From positions 1,178,001 through 1,242,000 of the forward strand of contig NW_027043838.1 in assembly GCF_037102585.1 (NCBI RefSeq): a stretch of 64,000 bases of DNA, in the 5' to 3' direction. The position numbers and the translations under genes were made by a program. How positions within the stretch are numbered: the first letter of the stretch is position 1; every line of letters begins with the position of its first letter. Shown here one piece after another: positions 19,462 to 30,290 of the stretch. The stretch is from Saccharomycopsis crataegensis. Lineage: Eukaryota; Ascomycota; Saccharomycetes; Ascoideales; Saccharomycopsidaceae. The notes beneath the pieces are model-generated. The model ran no database searches and was not told where the DNA came from. It worked only from the letters and a program-made list of their open reading frames with translations.

Positions 19462-21882
19462 TCATGATCTTTTGCTAGCTCTTCGGCTTCTTCTAATTTC
19501 GCAGTCACTAACCACCTTTAATGCATCATCAATACTAGCATAGAATCCTTCACCCAAGCCAAGGGATGTACTCGTAATAGATAATGAACTATCTCTTCTT
19601 CCCAAAGTTGAAGGGAAATTATTTGCACCACAGTCCAGTGAATCAATCTCCAAAATCCCGCTATTATTTTCGATATTATCACCATCTGCGCTATTGTCAA
19701 AAATCACAAAATTATTGCCAAAATGTTTATCAAGCGCTTGTTTAACTAATTTGGAAATCCCGCTTTCAGTTAATTTTTTTCGTAATTGCAAAACGAATGG
19801 AACTCGAGTGAATAATACAATATAGTTATTTTTTGTATAATTACCAACAATTTCGTATAGAGTAAGAGTAGCCAGCGAGTCCAAACCAGTCATACTCTTG
19901 CAATCAATAATGATATACTTAATTTTACGTCTTTTATTAATCAAAGGCTTTTGTGATGGATGGACATTAAGTGAGCCATACTTTTCAATTCTCTTAAGGC
20001 GAAGCTTCAATTCGCTCAGATTAGCAAAGATCAAAGGCTCCGTGATTTTGATAATGAGGCAGTTTTCGATCTCTTCCAATTGACTAACCAACTCTTGACT
20101 GTTATTTTCAATGTCATCCTGGTTTACCATTTGATTGTGATCCTGGTTCTTTTGCAAATGATCAAAGCTTTCCTCAATCAATTCATCTGCATTCCGGAAA
20201 ATATTAGTGTTTGGAACCCGTCCAAGAATTTCAATTCTAGTGCGAGTGGAAAATTTTATAACCTTAATAATAGAGAGTCCTATTCCCAAAGATAATCCAA
20301 CATCTGGTGACCAAAACAAGGTTGATAAAACAATTATTGAGAACATAATAATTTCATCATAACCCTTAATTTTCAAATAAAATCTCAAATTCTCAGGACA
20401 TTCTTCTACCAAGCTAAGAGATACACTAGTAATTATTGCTGCAAGGACACATTCTGGCAAATAATAAAAAACTTCAAGAAAATAAACATAGAATATCAAG
20501 CTGATTAAAGATAATACCACTCCCGAAAGTTGCGACTTGGCAGTCAAGGCATTAATTTTGGATCTACCATAACTTCCAAATGTTGGCAAAATGGTAAAAA
20601 ATGACCCAATAATATTCCCGATCCCAATGCCTACCATATCTCTGTTCATTGAAAAGTCGGTGTTTCTTTGATTCTCTAACAGTTTAGTTGCTGTACTAGT
20701 CTCAATGAAGCACAAAATTGAACAAATAAAAGCAGTACTTAGACACTTCTTCACAAGCTTAAAGTTGGAAAAGCTCACAGGAAGTTTAAACTTCTGCAAC
20801 GGACTAGCATCAACATCTCTTTGACTATTGCCAAAATATTTTCCGATGATCACTACGCCTTCCTTATCCCATTTATAATGATTAGATAAAATTATTGACA
20901 CAATCACAACCACCAAAATCTCTGGAAAGAAATTAAGCCATCCAAACCTTTTAGCATCCCGATTTATCAACCATTTTTTAGAGTATCTAGTAATTGATAG
21001 CACCAAGACTGCAACTGCAGAAATCTTAGCGGTCAAAGGATGTACCAAATCTAAATTGTCAAAGATAAATGTCAATTTATCTATAGTGCTTGGATCAACT
21101 TCGTGTAACTCTGCAAAAGCGCTACCTAATCTCAACTCAGTTAGCAATTCTGCCACAATCATCAAAATTCCAAAAGCAGAAATGAACCCACTTAATAAAC
21201 CTTGGGATACAACATTCCCCAAGAATCCCAACCTGAATAACCCTGCAATGAAGAGTATTGCTCCAATGATAAACGTGGTACATGCCAAAACATCATAGGC
21301 AGAAAATGTTTGATTATTGTGAGTAATAGACTCTATCAAACTTCCAACAATCATCGACATCGCCGCACCTGGACCAGTCATTAAGTATAAACAAGACCCG
21401 AAGACAGAATAAGCCACAGGACTAATTATTATGGCAAACAATCCGCATCGGACATCAATGCCAATAAGACATGCAAAGGACACCACTAACGGGATTTGAA
21501 AAGCGGCAAGAGAAAATCCGGCAACAATATCACCTAGTATATTTTCACTTGCATCATAATTGGGAAGCCAGCTCAATATTGGGAAATAGTAACAAAGATA
21601 TGTCCATCGCTCATTCCCTTCGCTCGATTTGTTGTATTTGTTTTTAGTGATCTTGAACGAGTCATAAACGTACGAATTGGCACTTGCAATAGAAGTCGAT
21701 GAAGATGAATGGAATAGTTTAGGCCGGCCTATAGCGCTAGCGCTCGCGGGATCAAGAAGCCCACTTGAAGATTTCCTTTTGGGACTACCAGCTGACACAT
21801 TGGAGGCCGGAAGTCGAAGCCGATGTGAAGAATTAGCTTTGGAAGTTTTGGGTTTTATTAGGGGTGTATTTTCATCAATCAT
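19462..21882 (-). CDS. SulP/SLC26-family anion transporter with STAS domain (YPR003C type)
   Basis: 806 aa. The N-terminal ~95 residues are Ser-rich and basic, probably cytosolic. Residues ~100-560 hold about ten to twelve membrane segments with the SulP landmark FSLAAFQIPLVVSFACLIG and the GSFFTILPTFGSYGRSKIN segment. Residues ~600-755 form a STAS domain (IIIDCKSMTGLDSLATLTLY). Best relative is the uncharacterised yeast YPR003C (about 754 aa) rather than the plasma-membrane sulfate permeases SUL1/SUL2; the other yeast paralogue, YGR125W, is larger. The substrate is unknown; sulfate is only the family default. It begins with an acidic-dileucine-like ENTPLI, a possible endosomal or vacuolar sorting signal. 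Confidence 0.8.
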   Translation of the reverse strand: MIDENTPLIKPKTSKANSSHRLRLPASNVSAGSPKRKSSSGLLDPASASAIGRPKLFHSSSSTSIASANSYVYDSFKITKNKYNKSSEGNERWTYLCYYFPILSWLPNYDASENILGDIVAGFSLAAFQIPLVVSFACLIGIDVRCGLFAIIISPVAYSVFGSCLYLMTGPGAAMSMIVGSLIESITHNNQTFSAYDVLACTTFIIGAILFIAGLFRLGFLGNVVSQGLLSGFISAFGILMIVAELLTELRLGSAFAELHEVDPSTIDKLTFIFDNLDLVHPLTAKISAVAVLVLSITRYSKKWLINRDAKRFGWLNFFPEILVVVIVSIILSNHYKWDKEGVVIIGKYFGNSQRDVDASPLQKFKLPVSFSNFKLVKKCLSTAFICSILCFIETSTATKLLENQRNTDFSMNRDMVGIGIGNIIGSFFTILPTFGSYGRSKINALTAKSQLSGVVLSLISLIFYVYFLEVFYYLPECVLAAIITSVSLSLVEECPENLRFYLKIKGYDEIIMFSIIVLSTLFWSPDVGLSLGIGLSIIKVIKFSTRTRIEILGRVPNTNIFRNADELIEESFDHLQKNQDHNQMVNQDDIENNSQELVSQLEEIENCLIIKITEPLIFANLSELKLRLKRIEKYGSLNVHPSQKPLINKRRKIKYIIIDCKSMTGLDSLATLTLYEIVGNYTKNNYIVLFTRVPFVLQLRKKLTESGISKLVKQALDKHFGNNFVIFDNSADGDNIENNSGILEIDSLDCGANNFPSTLGRRDSSLSITSTSLGLGEGFYASIDDALKVVSDCEIRRSRRASKRS

Positions 21883-22550
21883 GGTGAAATATTATTACCT
21901 GTTGATAGATCATGTAAGCTAATAGGTTTTTACTGTATTTGTCTTTCTTTTGTGTACTCTCTTAGGATACCAACAATGCTTCAATATTAACCTTGCTCAA
22001 GGCATATGGGTGATTTTGACATTCGCACGTGGGAGTACTAAACGCACTGTTTTTTTTTTTGTTTTTTTTGTTTTTTTAACTCAACATGCTTCAGTCAATA
22101 ATTTCGTGAAATTGTGCTCTGATTTATTTATAGGGTGAATGAGACCCTCAAATCTCTAGATAGACAATAGGGTGATAATAAACCATTGGAAATTTTTTTT
22201 TTTTTTAGCAGCTAATGATCCCTTATGAATTCTGGTACTGGAAATATTCTTACAATCCCACTTCGGAATAATTAGAAACTAAATAAAAGAAAGATAACAC
22301 TAAACTTGAAAAATAAGCTGAGAGAGAGAGCCCTAGATTAGAAGACTAGTATAAGTAAATACTATTTCATTATAAGCATGAGGGTTGTAATGGAAGAAGC
22401 AGAGAATATTTAGAGGAAAAAAAAAAGAGAAAAGAGAACATAATTAAAAATGTGAAAAATGTAATAATAGTGTAAAACTAAAAAAAAAAAAAAAAACAAG
22501 AGAAAAAAACGACTTAGAGGTTGCAACAAAGAGAAATTCTATTTCTAGTT
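21883..22550. other. Intergenic, SulP promoter and DUR3 3' flank
   Basis: Poly-T and poly-A tracts (about 22049-22078, 22192-22206, 22478-22496), with GAGAGAGAGA near 22321-22330. No gene recognised. Confidence 0.6.
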
Positions 22551-25207
22551 CTATTTTTCTGGAGCCTCGTTACTCGGTTGTTCGTGAATCTTGGCGGAAA
22601 TTTGAGACTTGACAACATGTAATTCTTCTGGGTGAGACTCTTGATAAGCCTTCAACTTGTACGATTGACCAGTACAATCCCAGTAGATACCCTTCATAGT
22701 GAACCAGATATCTTCACGGCCTTCAACTAATGGGTAAACAACAACGACAAAACCAGTGAAGAAAATCCAAATAAATCCAACAACGATCCAACCGGTGAAA
22801 AACTTCTCGGAGAAAATGTATCCAGTTCCGTACATTGGCATTGGCCACATGATTAAGAGCGCCCAGGTCAAGAACAAACAAATATATCCGGCCTTTTTGG
22901 AAGCAATTCTCAAATTTTCGCTCTCAGCAGCCAACAACTCTTCCTTTTGGGCTTCGGCTTTAGCCAATTCAACAGCATAACTGCTTACAGGAGCTATATC
23001 AGTCTGTTCTCCCTTCTTTTCAATATCATCACTAGCATGAACGCCAGCAGTAGCCTCAAGGATTTCTTCGGTTTCGTCAGCACGTTTGATAGACTTTAAA
23101 ATGTTCCAGTCAAAGTTTTGTGGACCAAAAGCGTAAGTCAAAACTGGAATGAAGATAATAGGAGAGAGCAAGGCGACAACGTTACCAATCAACATTGGGT
23201 AATCAGCAAAGGTGTTAAGGTAAGTCACTGAGCCTTCCAAAGCTTTGGTGGATCCCAACCAAGAACAAATGGAGCAAATAGTACCCAAAATTGGAGACCA
23301 AATGGCAGCAGCTTTGTTTTGTTTGGAGGACATGATGGTAGCAGCACAAGGACCGACGGCTGCAGAAATTGCTACACCCATAAATTCGTAAAGGTACCCC
23401 ATGGAAACATTACCATAATAGATACCTGTTGAGAAACCAGCCATAACAAGGGAAAAAAGAATAACTGACAAGTGGGAAATAAAAATCAATTTTTTTCCGC
23501 TGGCATTTGGGTTAACATATTCTCTGTAAATATCATAGGTAAAGATACTTGAAACGGCCATTAATTCGGCGGAAAAGGCAGATGTAACAGCCATGAAGAC
23601 CTAGTTTTAATCAGTTAGTAATACTTCTTTTTTTTTCTTTTTTTTTTACAAATTTGCTTATAATCTCACTTGCTAAAAAGCCAATGAAACAATACTTACC
23701 AAAATTAAAGAGGCACCAGCACCACCTTTACCCATGAGGGCCACAGCAGCATTTGGCAATACAAGGCCTGAAGAAACTTGGGCATCAGTCATTCTGTTTG
23801 GATAAGTTGGGAATGATGGGGTATCTTCTAAAGCAAGAGCAGCAAGACCCATTGTTGTGGCAGTGAACCATGGCAAAGCAAACCAAGCCAACCCACCTAA
23901 AACGTAACCTGGAAGAGCGGCAGCTGGTGAAGAAGCAAAACCTTTCAACCAGTACCCATTGTCAAGAAAGACTGTTCCGAAGTTACCGACAATATTAATA
24001 ACAAAGAAGATACCGCCGGATCTTGACTTCATGGTAAGGTAAGAACCTTCAGCATTACCAGAGACGGGAGTTTCTAAAGCTCTCTTTGTTACCAATTCCC
24101 AAACAGCAGAAGGGGATCCCAATTTGTCAGAGACCGAAAAGACATTGAATGCAAATGTCATGATAATTACTAAAGAAGCTGTGTTAGTGATCTTGTGATT
24201 TGTAAACCAAAAGATCAAGGATCAAGAAAAGAAAAAAATACTTACCGACAATCATAACAGTGTGGGCATAATCAGTGAGGAAAGTAGCTTTAATACCCCC
24301 AAACAATGTGTAGACGGTGACACCTAATGGAAGTAAGAAAATAGCAGCCACAGTGTTCATACCAGTCAAGTCACTGATGGTGGCAGAGCCACCGGTAAGC
24401 AACATGGCGGTAACCAAAATGTTAGTGGCGAGAGCAAAAAACATATAGACGCCATGAGCCGCCTTACCGTAACGAGTTTTGATGATTTCCAAGTATGTGT
24501 GGGCTTCTGGAGCCAATTGCTTAGCCTTAATAGCTAAGAAAGCAAATAAAATGATTTGAACACAGGCACCGGAAGCATAGTAAAACGCACCACTAACACC
24601 ATTCTTGTATACTTGGGTGGTAGATTGCAATAATGTGGCTAGATTAGTTTGTTAGTTTTCATTATTCCCAAAAATGATTCAAGGTGTTTGAGTCACCACA
24701 AAAAAAAAAAATTAAAAAAAAAAAAAAAAGATTTAAATGCCTCCACAGCATATTCAAATCCATCTTATTCGTTTTATTAACTCAGTCATGGGTGACTATC
24801 AAAGTATAGTGCGATATTGATGAGCAGAACACTTACCAGCCCAACACCAGGAAGACACCACAGCCGCACCAACCAAACTGGTACGGACAGAACGACCAGC
24901 AGAAACGAATTCTTCAGCAGTAACAATTTGCTTTTGATATCTTTTCAAAGCTATAGAAAAGAAAATAACTTGTTAGTCAACTTGTTTGATTCAGTATCAT
25001 CACCATAAACAAAAATTATTTTCTAAGCAATTCAATACATATGCATAGCAAGTAGTACCAGCATAATTGCAAAAAAGTAATGATCAACAAACAATAATGA
25101 AACATACCTAAAGTAGTGAGAATCATACCCACGGAAAAAGCCAAACCGACACCGACGACGACACCATAACCTGCGCCCTGGTTGAGGGCATACTTGACAT
25201 CAGACAT
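22551..25207 (-). CDS. DUR3: Urea/polyamine:sodium-solute symporter Dur3, five exons
   Basis: 708 aa after splicing. Exons in gene order: 25108-25207, 24837-24950, 24246-24638, 23700-24169, 22551-23600. Donors GTATGT, GTAAGT, GTAAGT, GTAAGT; branch points GACTAAC, AACTAAC, CACTAAC, TACTAAC; acceptors ATAG, CTAG, TTAG, CTAG. The joined protein follows S. cerevisiae Dur3 throughout: [12 protein letters not shown] start, [80 protein letters not shown]. About fifteen membrane segments are expected. It imports urea and polyamines at the plasma membrane. The exon 3-4 join uses the acceptor at 24170, which keeps family length; a nearer AG at 24179 would add three residues in frame. GATA sites lie upstream. 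Confidence 0.93.
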
Positions 25208-28200
25208 TTTTGTTTATGTGAATGATTGTACAGTTTTTCCTATGTGTTCTTGAATATGGGCACCTTTTTTCTCTTTACCGGCAAGTTTGGAATAGAATAC
25301 TGGTTTACACACAATATGATTTAATACCGATATTTGGTATGTGAACTACTTTGAAGAGGTTTATATAATGCTAGGGGGGAGGCATTGAAGATCATAACTG
25401 ACTTACATGAAACTTACCTTATCACAGAAGATAAGGCAAGCATATTGCGGGCCTCCTAACCATTTACGAGAACGGCGAAAAATACAAAAAAAAAAATTGA
25501 CAGTTTCGCCGACTTATCAGATTAGTCAACACAATTCGTTGACCAATCCCTGGAAAGAAAAAAAAATACACATTGTGAACACCGCAAAAGATAAAAAGAT
25601 AATAGAAATAACAATAAATATGGTACTTCTGATAATAACAACGCTCCCACATTAAAAGAAAACGGTTGAAATCCTGATTTCTCTTTCTCCCGTTTCTCTT
25701 AATTGGTGAGTGAGTGTTCAAAGAAAAATTATCTGCAGATCTTTTGGCATTGATAGATAAGAATATCATATCTTTAAAACAGATTTGCACCTTTATCATA
25801 TCTTTTTACTGCAACATGGGCCGCACCCTAAATCTTATATAGTATACTCAGAACTTTAGAATCAATCACGTAGAATAACAATTACTAGTGTGTAAAATCC
25901 CCTGCGATTAGGCTAAAAAATACAGGGTAGGATATGATATATATCTCCTTTCCTCATGTTTTACAATTATTTAGCCTATTCGGTTTGTATTTTCTTATTC
26001 CTCCAGTGTGAGAAACCTTTGGGCTAAGTTAACTATCTGGTCCAAAGAAGAAATTATACCGGATATTGCTGGTGACCCCTTCAATCCTAGGGCATACTGA
26101 CGAAGATTAAAGGAGAAAGTATTTTCTGGATGATGCCCATTATGTCCATTTCAAGATGGTGTACTTCATATAACAGCTTATTTTAAGTTGATGTTTTGCT
26201 GGCACTTCTGTAAAACTATAGGTGTGATACGATGAGTTTCGTAGAATGTCTTTTATTCTAGCCGCTACTCAACTATTATTTGAATATCGGACTAGTCAGT
26301 GCCATCTTCCCAAACCAGCAATCTCACATGACCAGATATAGTACGATGTTCTACTTTAGTAATTATTAATTAAATGGTTATTTTTAATTGATTTAATTAC
26401 CAGCTTGCAGCAACAGCATTTTTTTTTTTTGACAAGAACACGTCAAAATGTACCACATAAGCGGAAAAAACAAAATAAGAAAAAAGGAGATACGACTTAG
26501 CTGGATGACATATCCTTTAAATTGATTATGAGTTTTAATAATAGCGTACCGTAATTAATAAAGGTAATTTTAATTCCGATTCTAATGCAAATAACGATAT
26601 GCTGCCACCAATAAGACTGATATAACGCTCATACTAAAGTACCTATGGGTTCCAGAACATTCTGTCTTCTTAAGATTTGAATTGTTTAAAGAAAAACAAA
26701 GCGAAGCAGAGCCAACGACGATCCATACAACTGTTTAAGGTTGAAAAAAAAGAAAATCAAGTGTTTTGCAGACTCTTCTGTTCACTTAAATTGTGTGTTG
26801 GATATAGAAAGAAGCATGAAAAGTTTTGTAATTTCAGGGTGCTAACAAGTTAAGTTTGCATTATCACCCCTTCACACCCTCCGTGAAAAAAATTCGAGAA
26901 AAAAACAAACGCGAAGAAGAAAAAAAAAATTTTCTATGAAAAGCTTCTTAATTTCTTTTACAACAGTAAAACCTTGTTTTTTCCTTCCTTTTTTTTTGAT
27001 TTTTTTTTTTGCCTTTTTCAGGTTTTTTCTCCCCAATTAAAAATGGTTTGGACTATAGATTTTGTAAATGAGAAGGCATCTCCATCTCAACTTGTCAGTG
27101 TTGTTTGTAGGCACCGTTAAGCGACGCTAAAAAAAATATATATAAATAAATATTTATAAAAATAAACGCAGGCAACAAAAATTGTTTTCCGGCGGCATTT
27201 AAAATATTTGACATAACAAGAAACCACTTTAGTATATATAAATATATATATATATAAGCTTGAACAATCCCTATTGGGAACGCACTGGTTTCTTTTGTGC
27301 AATTCATTTGAAAATAAGGAATGTAGAGTCCCGTGTGAGGGCCTCGAACAACATGTTTGGAACTTTTGTGAATCAAGAATGGAAATGTCTCCACAATTCC
27401 TGATTTTTTACCCAAGTTCTTTTCCTTTTTGAACATTCATCACACTTATTAGCAAGGGGTATATCAAAAGCTTTTACAATAATAAATTGTTGCAATCAAA
27501 AAATTGGCAACAAATTAGCTAATTATATTCTATGGGAAAGGGAATAGCAATCATAACTAGTGGAAGCAGTGTGAATGTATATATACTTGACCAAAATGAT
27601 TAATAAGGAGGCGGCTGTAGGGATCTTCTAGCAGGGCCGACTCTGTATTTACCTGTTGAGTGTACATTTCTATCGACGACCCACAAACAGTGATTGATCT
27701 ATGGTGATGAGTAGTGCTTCATACACAAAGTCTCGAGCTGGCATCACCTTTACATCTAAACGATCGTTAGCATTCTTTTTTCCTCGGATTTTTCTTTTTC
27801 TTACAACAAAATTTTGCCTTTCTATCACATAGAAAGTTTGCCGAGGTAGTTGGCATCTTGCAGGTATATGCATCAAAGTGCGTATGTAACTGATTCCCCC
27901 TCTCCAAACAGGACATTAGTGGGCATCGTTATGGGAATTTCTCGCTGCTCTCCCTGCCGAACCACATTACTGCAGGAGTGACCTGCCTGCCTGCTGTTAG
28001 GGAGCCCTGGTCAAAAGCAATGTCCAGAGACCCCAATTGTCTATTTCCTGCAGTGTTTGTGCGCCATCCACCACAACATTCAGCAAAGTATATTCGGGGG
28101 GTGGCACAGGCCCCAACATTTTGTGTGGGAAGCTGCAAGATGTTGAGTTGTTTTTTTGTTTTTTTTTTTACTTTTTTTTTTTTAGAAGTAATAACGAAAA

Positions 28201-28607
28201 TTTTCAGGTTAACTCAGCGGGCAGCAGCATTACCAGCGGCAACTACGGTTTCGATCCCTCGCTCTTTGACTGCAATGTATATAACGCTCATCATCCGCAA
28301 ATTTTCAGTCCGCCATCGCCCACCTTCCGTGCCCCTTATACACCAAATTATCCAAAACATTGCCATTCACAACAGCAAGATCTGATTGATATATAAAATA
28401 TTATTATTAGTTGGATCCAGATCTCCCATAATATAAAGAAAGAAACAGGGAGACAAAAAAATAAAAATAAAAAAGAAAAAGCAGAGAATTGGAAATTCAC
28501 TTCAGCGCGTATTGCACACTCATCTCTTGTATCCTCCAAAGCATCCCCAGTTTATCTTTTGGAAAATTAATTGATTGACTACAAAGGCTAAGTATAACAG
28601 AAGCATT
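25208..28607. other. 3.4-kb gene-free region, DUR3/NAM8 divergent promoters
   Basis: No credible gene. The left 600 bp hold the DUR3 promoter with GATA sites. The middle is AT-rich with stops in all frames. The right 700 bp contain islands of higher GC (about 27900-28135 and 28200-28345), T tracts and a TATATAA at 28278-28284 that could serve NAM8. Open frames such as 27095-27436 (minus) and 27978-28396 (plus) have low-complexity translations and no recognisable domain. Confidence 0.55.
25418..25435. promoter_or_regulatory. Inverted GATA sites upstream of DUR3
   Basis: CTTATCACAGAAGATAAG is an inverted pair of GATAAG sites about 210 nt before the DUR3 start. Further copies lie at about 25513-25518 (CTTATC) and 25756-25761 (GATAAG). 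GATA factors of the Gln3/Gat1/Dal80 group control DUR3 under nitrogen catabolite repression in S. cerevisiae. Confidence 0.65.
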
Positions 28608-30290
28608 ATGTCAAACTTCAACTTTGCCTCCCAACAGGCTTTTACCCAGATTGATAACTCATCATCAAGTCTCGGCATGCCTCAACAATCCCATTCCCCA
28701 GTCCAGCAACAGTTTGTTAACAATCCTTCCGCCATCCTTGCCACCCCTCAACAACAACAACAAATCCACTCTTCTCCATCTTCTCAGCAACAACAACAAT
28801 CAAAGGAAAAGTCTCAATTATGGATGGGTGAATTGGACCCTTGGTGGGATGAAAGTACTATCCGTTCAATTTGGTCATCTCTTGGTGAAAACGTCATTAA
28901 TGTCAAACTTATCAAGGAAAAATCTATGGATCCAAACGCTTCTGCCACCAGCAACAATGCCGGCTACTGTTTTGTTGACTTTGGTAGCTATTTGAATGCC
29001 TCAAAAGCAATTATGAAAAATGGTTTACTCATCCCGGGAACAAACAAAGTCTTGAAACTTAACTGGGCTTCTGGCTCCAACAACTTTGTCTACAATTCTA
29101 ACAACAATCCTTTGACTCCAAGCAACAATTCTATGAATGGCAATATGAACGAATCATCTATTTTTGTTGGTGATTTAGCTAATGATGTTAAAGAGCATGA
29201 CTTGTTTGAATTGTTCAAATCTAGATACCCTTCTGTTACAAATGCAAAGATCATGATGGACCCTGTTACTGGAACTTCTCGTGGTTATGGATTCATCAGA
29301 TTTGCAAACGATCAAGACCAACAACGTGCTTTGATTGAAATGAATGGAATTGTCGTGAACGGCAGACCTCTCAGAGTTAGTACTGCTGTTCCAAAGAACT
29401 CGGTCAACAACTCAAGCAACCCTGTCAGTGCGACTCCCTTGTTCAGCAACAGCCCTAGCAGACCAATTGCTCCACAAACTTCCCAGTTTCAACCTCCATT
29501 GAACCAATATACTGATCCAAATAATACCACAGTTTTTGTCGGTGGATTAAGTAATGGTGTTTCAGAACAACAGCTTCGTTCCTTCTTCCAATCCTTCGGT
29601 GATATCATTTATGTTAAAGTTCTTAACAATAAGGGCTGTGGTTTTGTTCAGTATGTTCTTCGCTCTAGTGCCGAAAATGCAATCCAGCAAATGCAAGGCT
29701 ACCCAATTGGTAATTCTAGAATTAGATTGTCTTGGGGGAGAAGCTCTGTACAGAACAACCAAAACCAGCAAAAGTACTTGCAACAATTAGCTGCTCCAAA
29801 CTTATATACTCAATTCAATAGTGAATTGGGTAACCTTAATTCTACCATCAGTACTGCCACCAACTTGACCGCTACTCCTGCCTCAACTACAAACTTCCAG
29901 TCCTCCCCTAGTCCAACTGGTATATCCTCAAACATTTCCATTCTTGGATCTGTCCCAATGAATTCAACTCTTTTCCCAACACAGACTCTTACTCCTCAAC
30001 AGCAACAACAAGCACAGGGTTTGTCAAATGGCACCGGTCTTGCCGCTCCAGTTCCTACCGGTATCTCCAACCCAAATACTTTCAATCTATCATCGACCCT
30101 TGGCGCTCCATCCATCGTAAACTCTAACTCCGTGGGTAATGTTCCAACTAATGGAATCAATACTGGTTCAATGTTGGCCAATATTGATGGATCTACTGAT
30201 CAATTGAGATTGAACACATTATTGAATGCTGCTAGAGATGGAAGATTGGATCGTGTCGAAGCCAGTAGTGGTGGGTTCATTTACGCCTGA
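28608..30290 (+). CDS. NAM8: U1 snRNP-associated RNA-binding protein Nam8, three RRMs
   Basis: 560 aa. RRM1 starts near residue 71 (LWMGELDPWWDE), RRM2 near 184 (SIFVGDLANDVKE) and RRM3 near 307 (TTVFVGGLSNGVSEQQLRSF), with Gln/Asn/Ser-rich linkers. The C-terminus (LDRVEASSGGFIYA) resembles the end of S. cerevisiae Nam8 rather than Ngr1. Nam8 binds pre-mRNA downstream of the 5' splice site as part of U1 snRNP and is needed, with Mer1, for meiotic introns with weak donors. The reading frame is open from 28575 but that codon is TTG; the first ATG is 28608. The gene stands alone between gene-free flanks of 3.4 and 2.9 kb. Confidence 0.88.
   Translation: MSNFNFASQQAFTQIDNSSSSLGMPQQSHSPVQQQFVNNPSAILATPQQQQQIHSSPSSQQQQQSKEKSQLWMGELDPWWDESTIRSIWSSLGENVINVKLIKEKSMDPNASATSNNAGYCFVDFGSYLNASKAIMKNGLLIPGTNKVLKLNWASGSNNFVYNSNNNPLTPSNNSMNGNMNESSIFVGDLANDVKEHDLFELFKSRYPSVTNAKIMMDPVTGTSRGYGFIRFANDQDQQRALIEMNGIVVNGRPLRVSTAVPKNSVNNSSNPVSATPLFSNSPSRPIAPQTSQFQPPLNQYTDPNNTTVFVGGLSNGVSEQQLRSFFQSFGDIIYVKVLNNKGCGFVQYVLRSSAENAIQQMQGYPIGNSRIRLSWGRSSVQNNQNQQKYLQQLAAPNLYTQFNSELGNLNSTISTATNLTATPASTTNFQSSPSPTGISSNISILGSVPMNSTLFPTQTLTPQQQQQAQGLSNGTGLAAPVPTGISNPNTFNLSSTLGAPSIVNSNSVGNVPTNGINTGSMLANIDGSTDQLRLNTLLNAARDGRLDRVEASSGGFIYA

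Noticed and set aside
24170-24180. Proximal acceptor of DUR3 intron 3 as the main site
   Set aside because: It adds three residues that break an otherwise gap-free match with Dur3 and is only about 4 nt from the branch motif; kept only as a possible minor site.
28225-28260. B-box-like GGTTTCGATCCC suggestive of a tRNA gene
   Set aside because: No acceptor stem, anticodon arm or A-box at proper spacing can be drawn around it.
27095-28396. Open frames in the DUR3-NAM8 gap (27095-27436 minus, 27978-28396 plus)
   Set aside because: Phe/Ile/Tyr-rich or mixed translations forced by T tracts; no motif, no splice-compatible extension.
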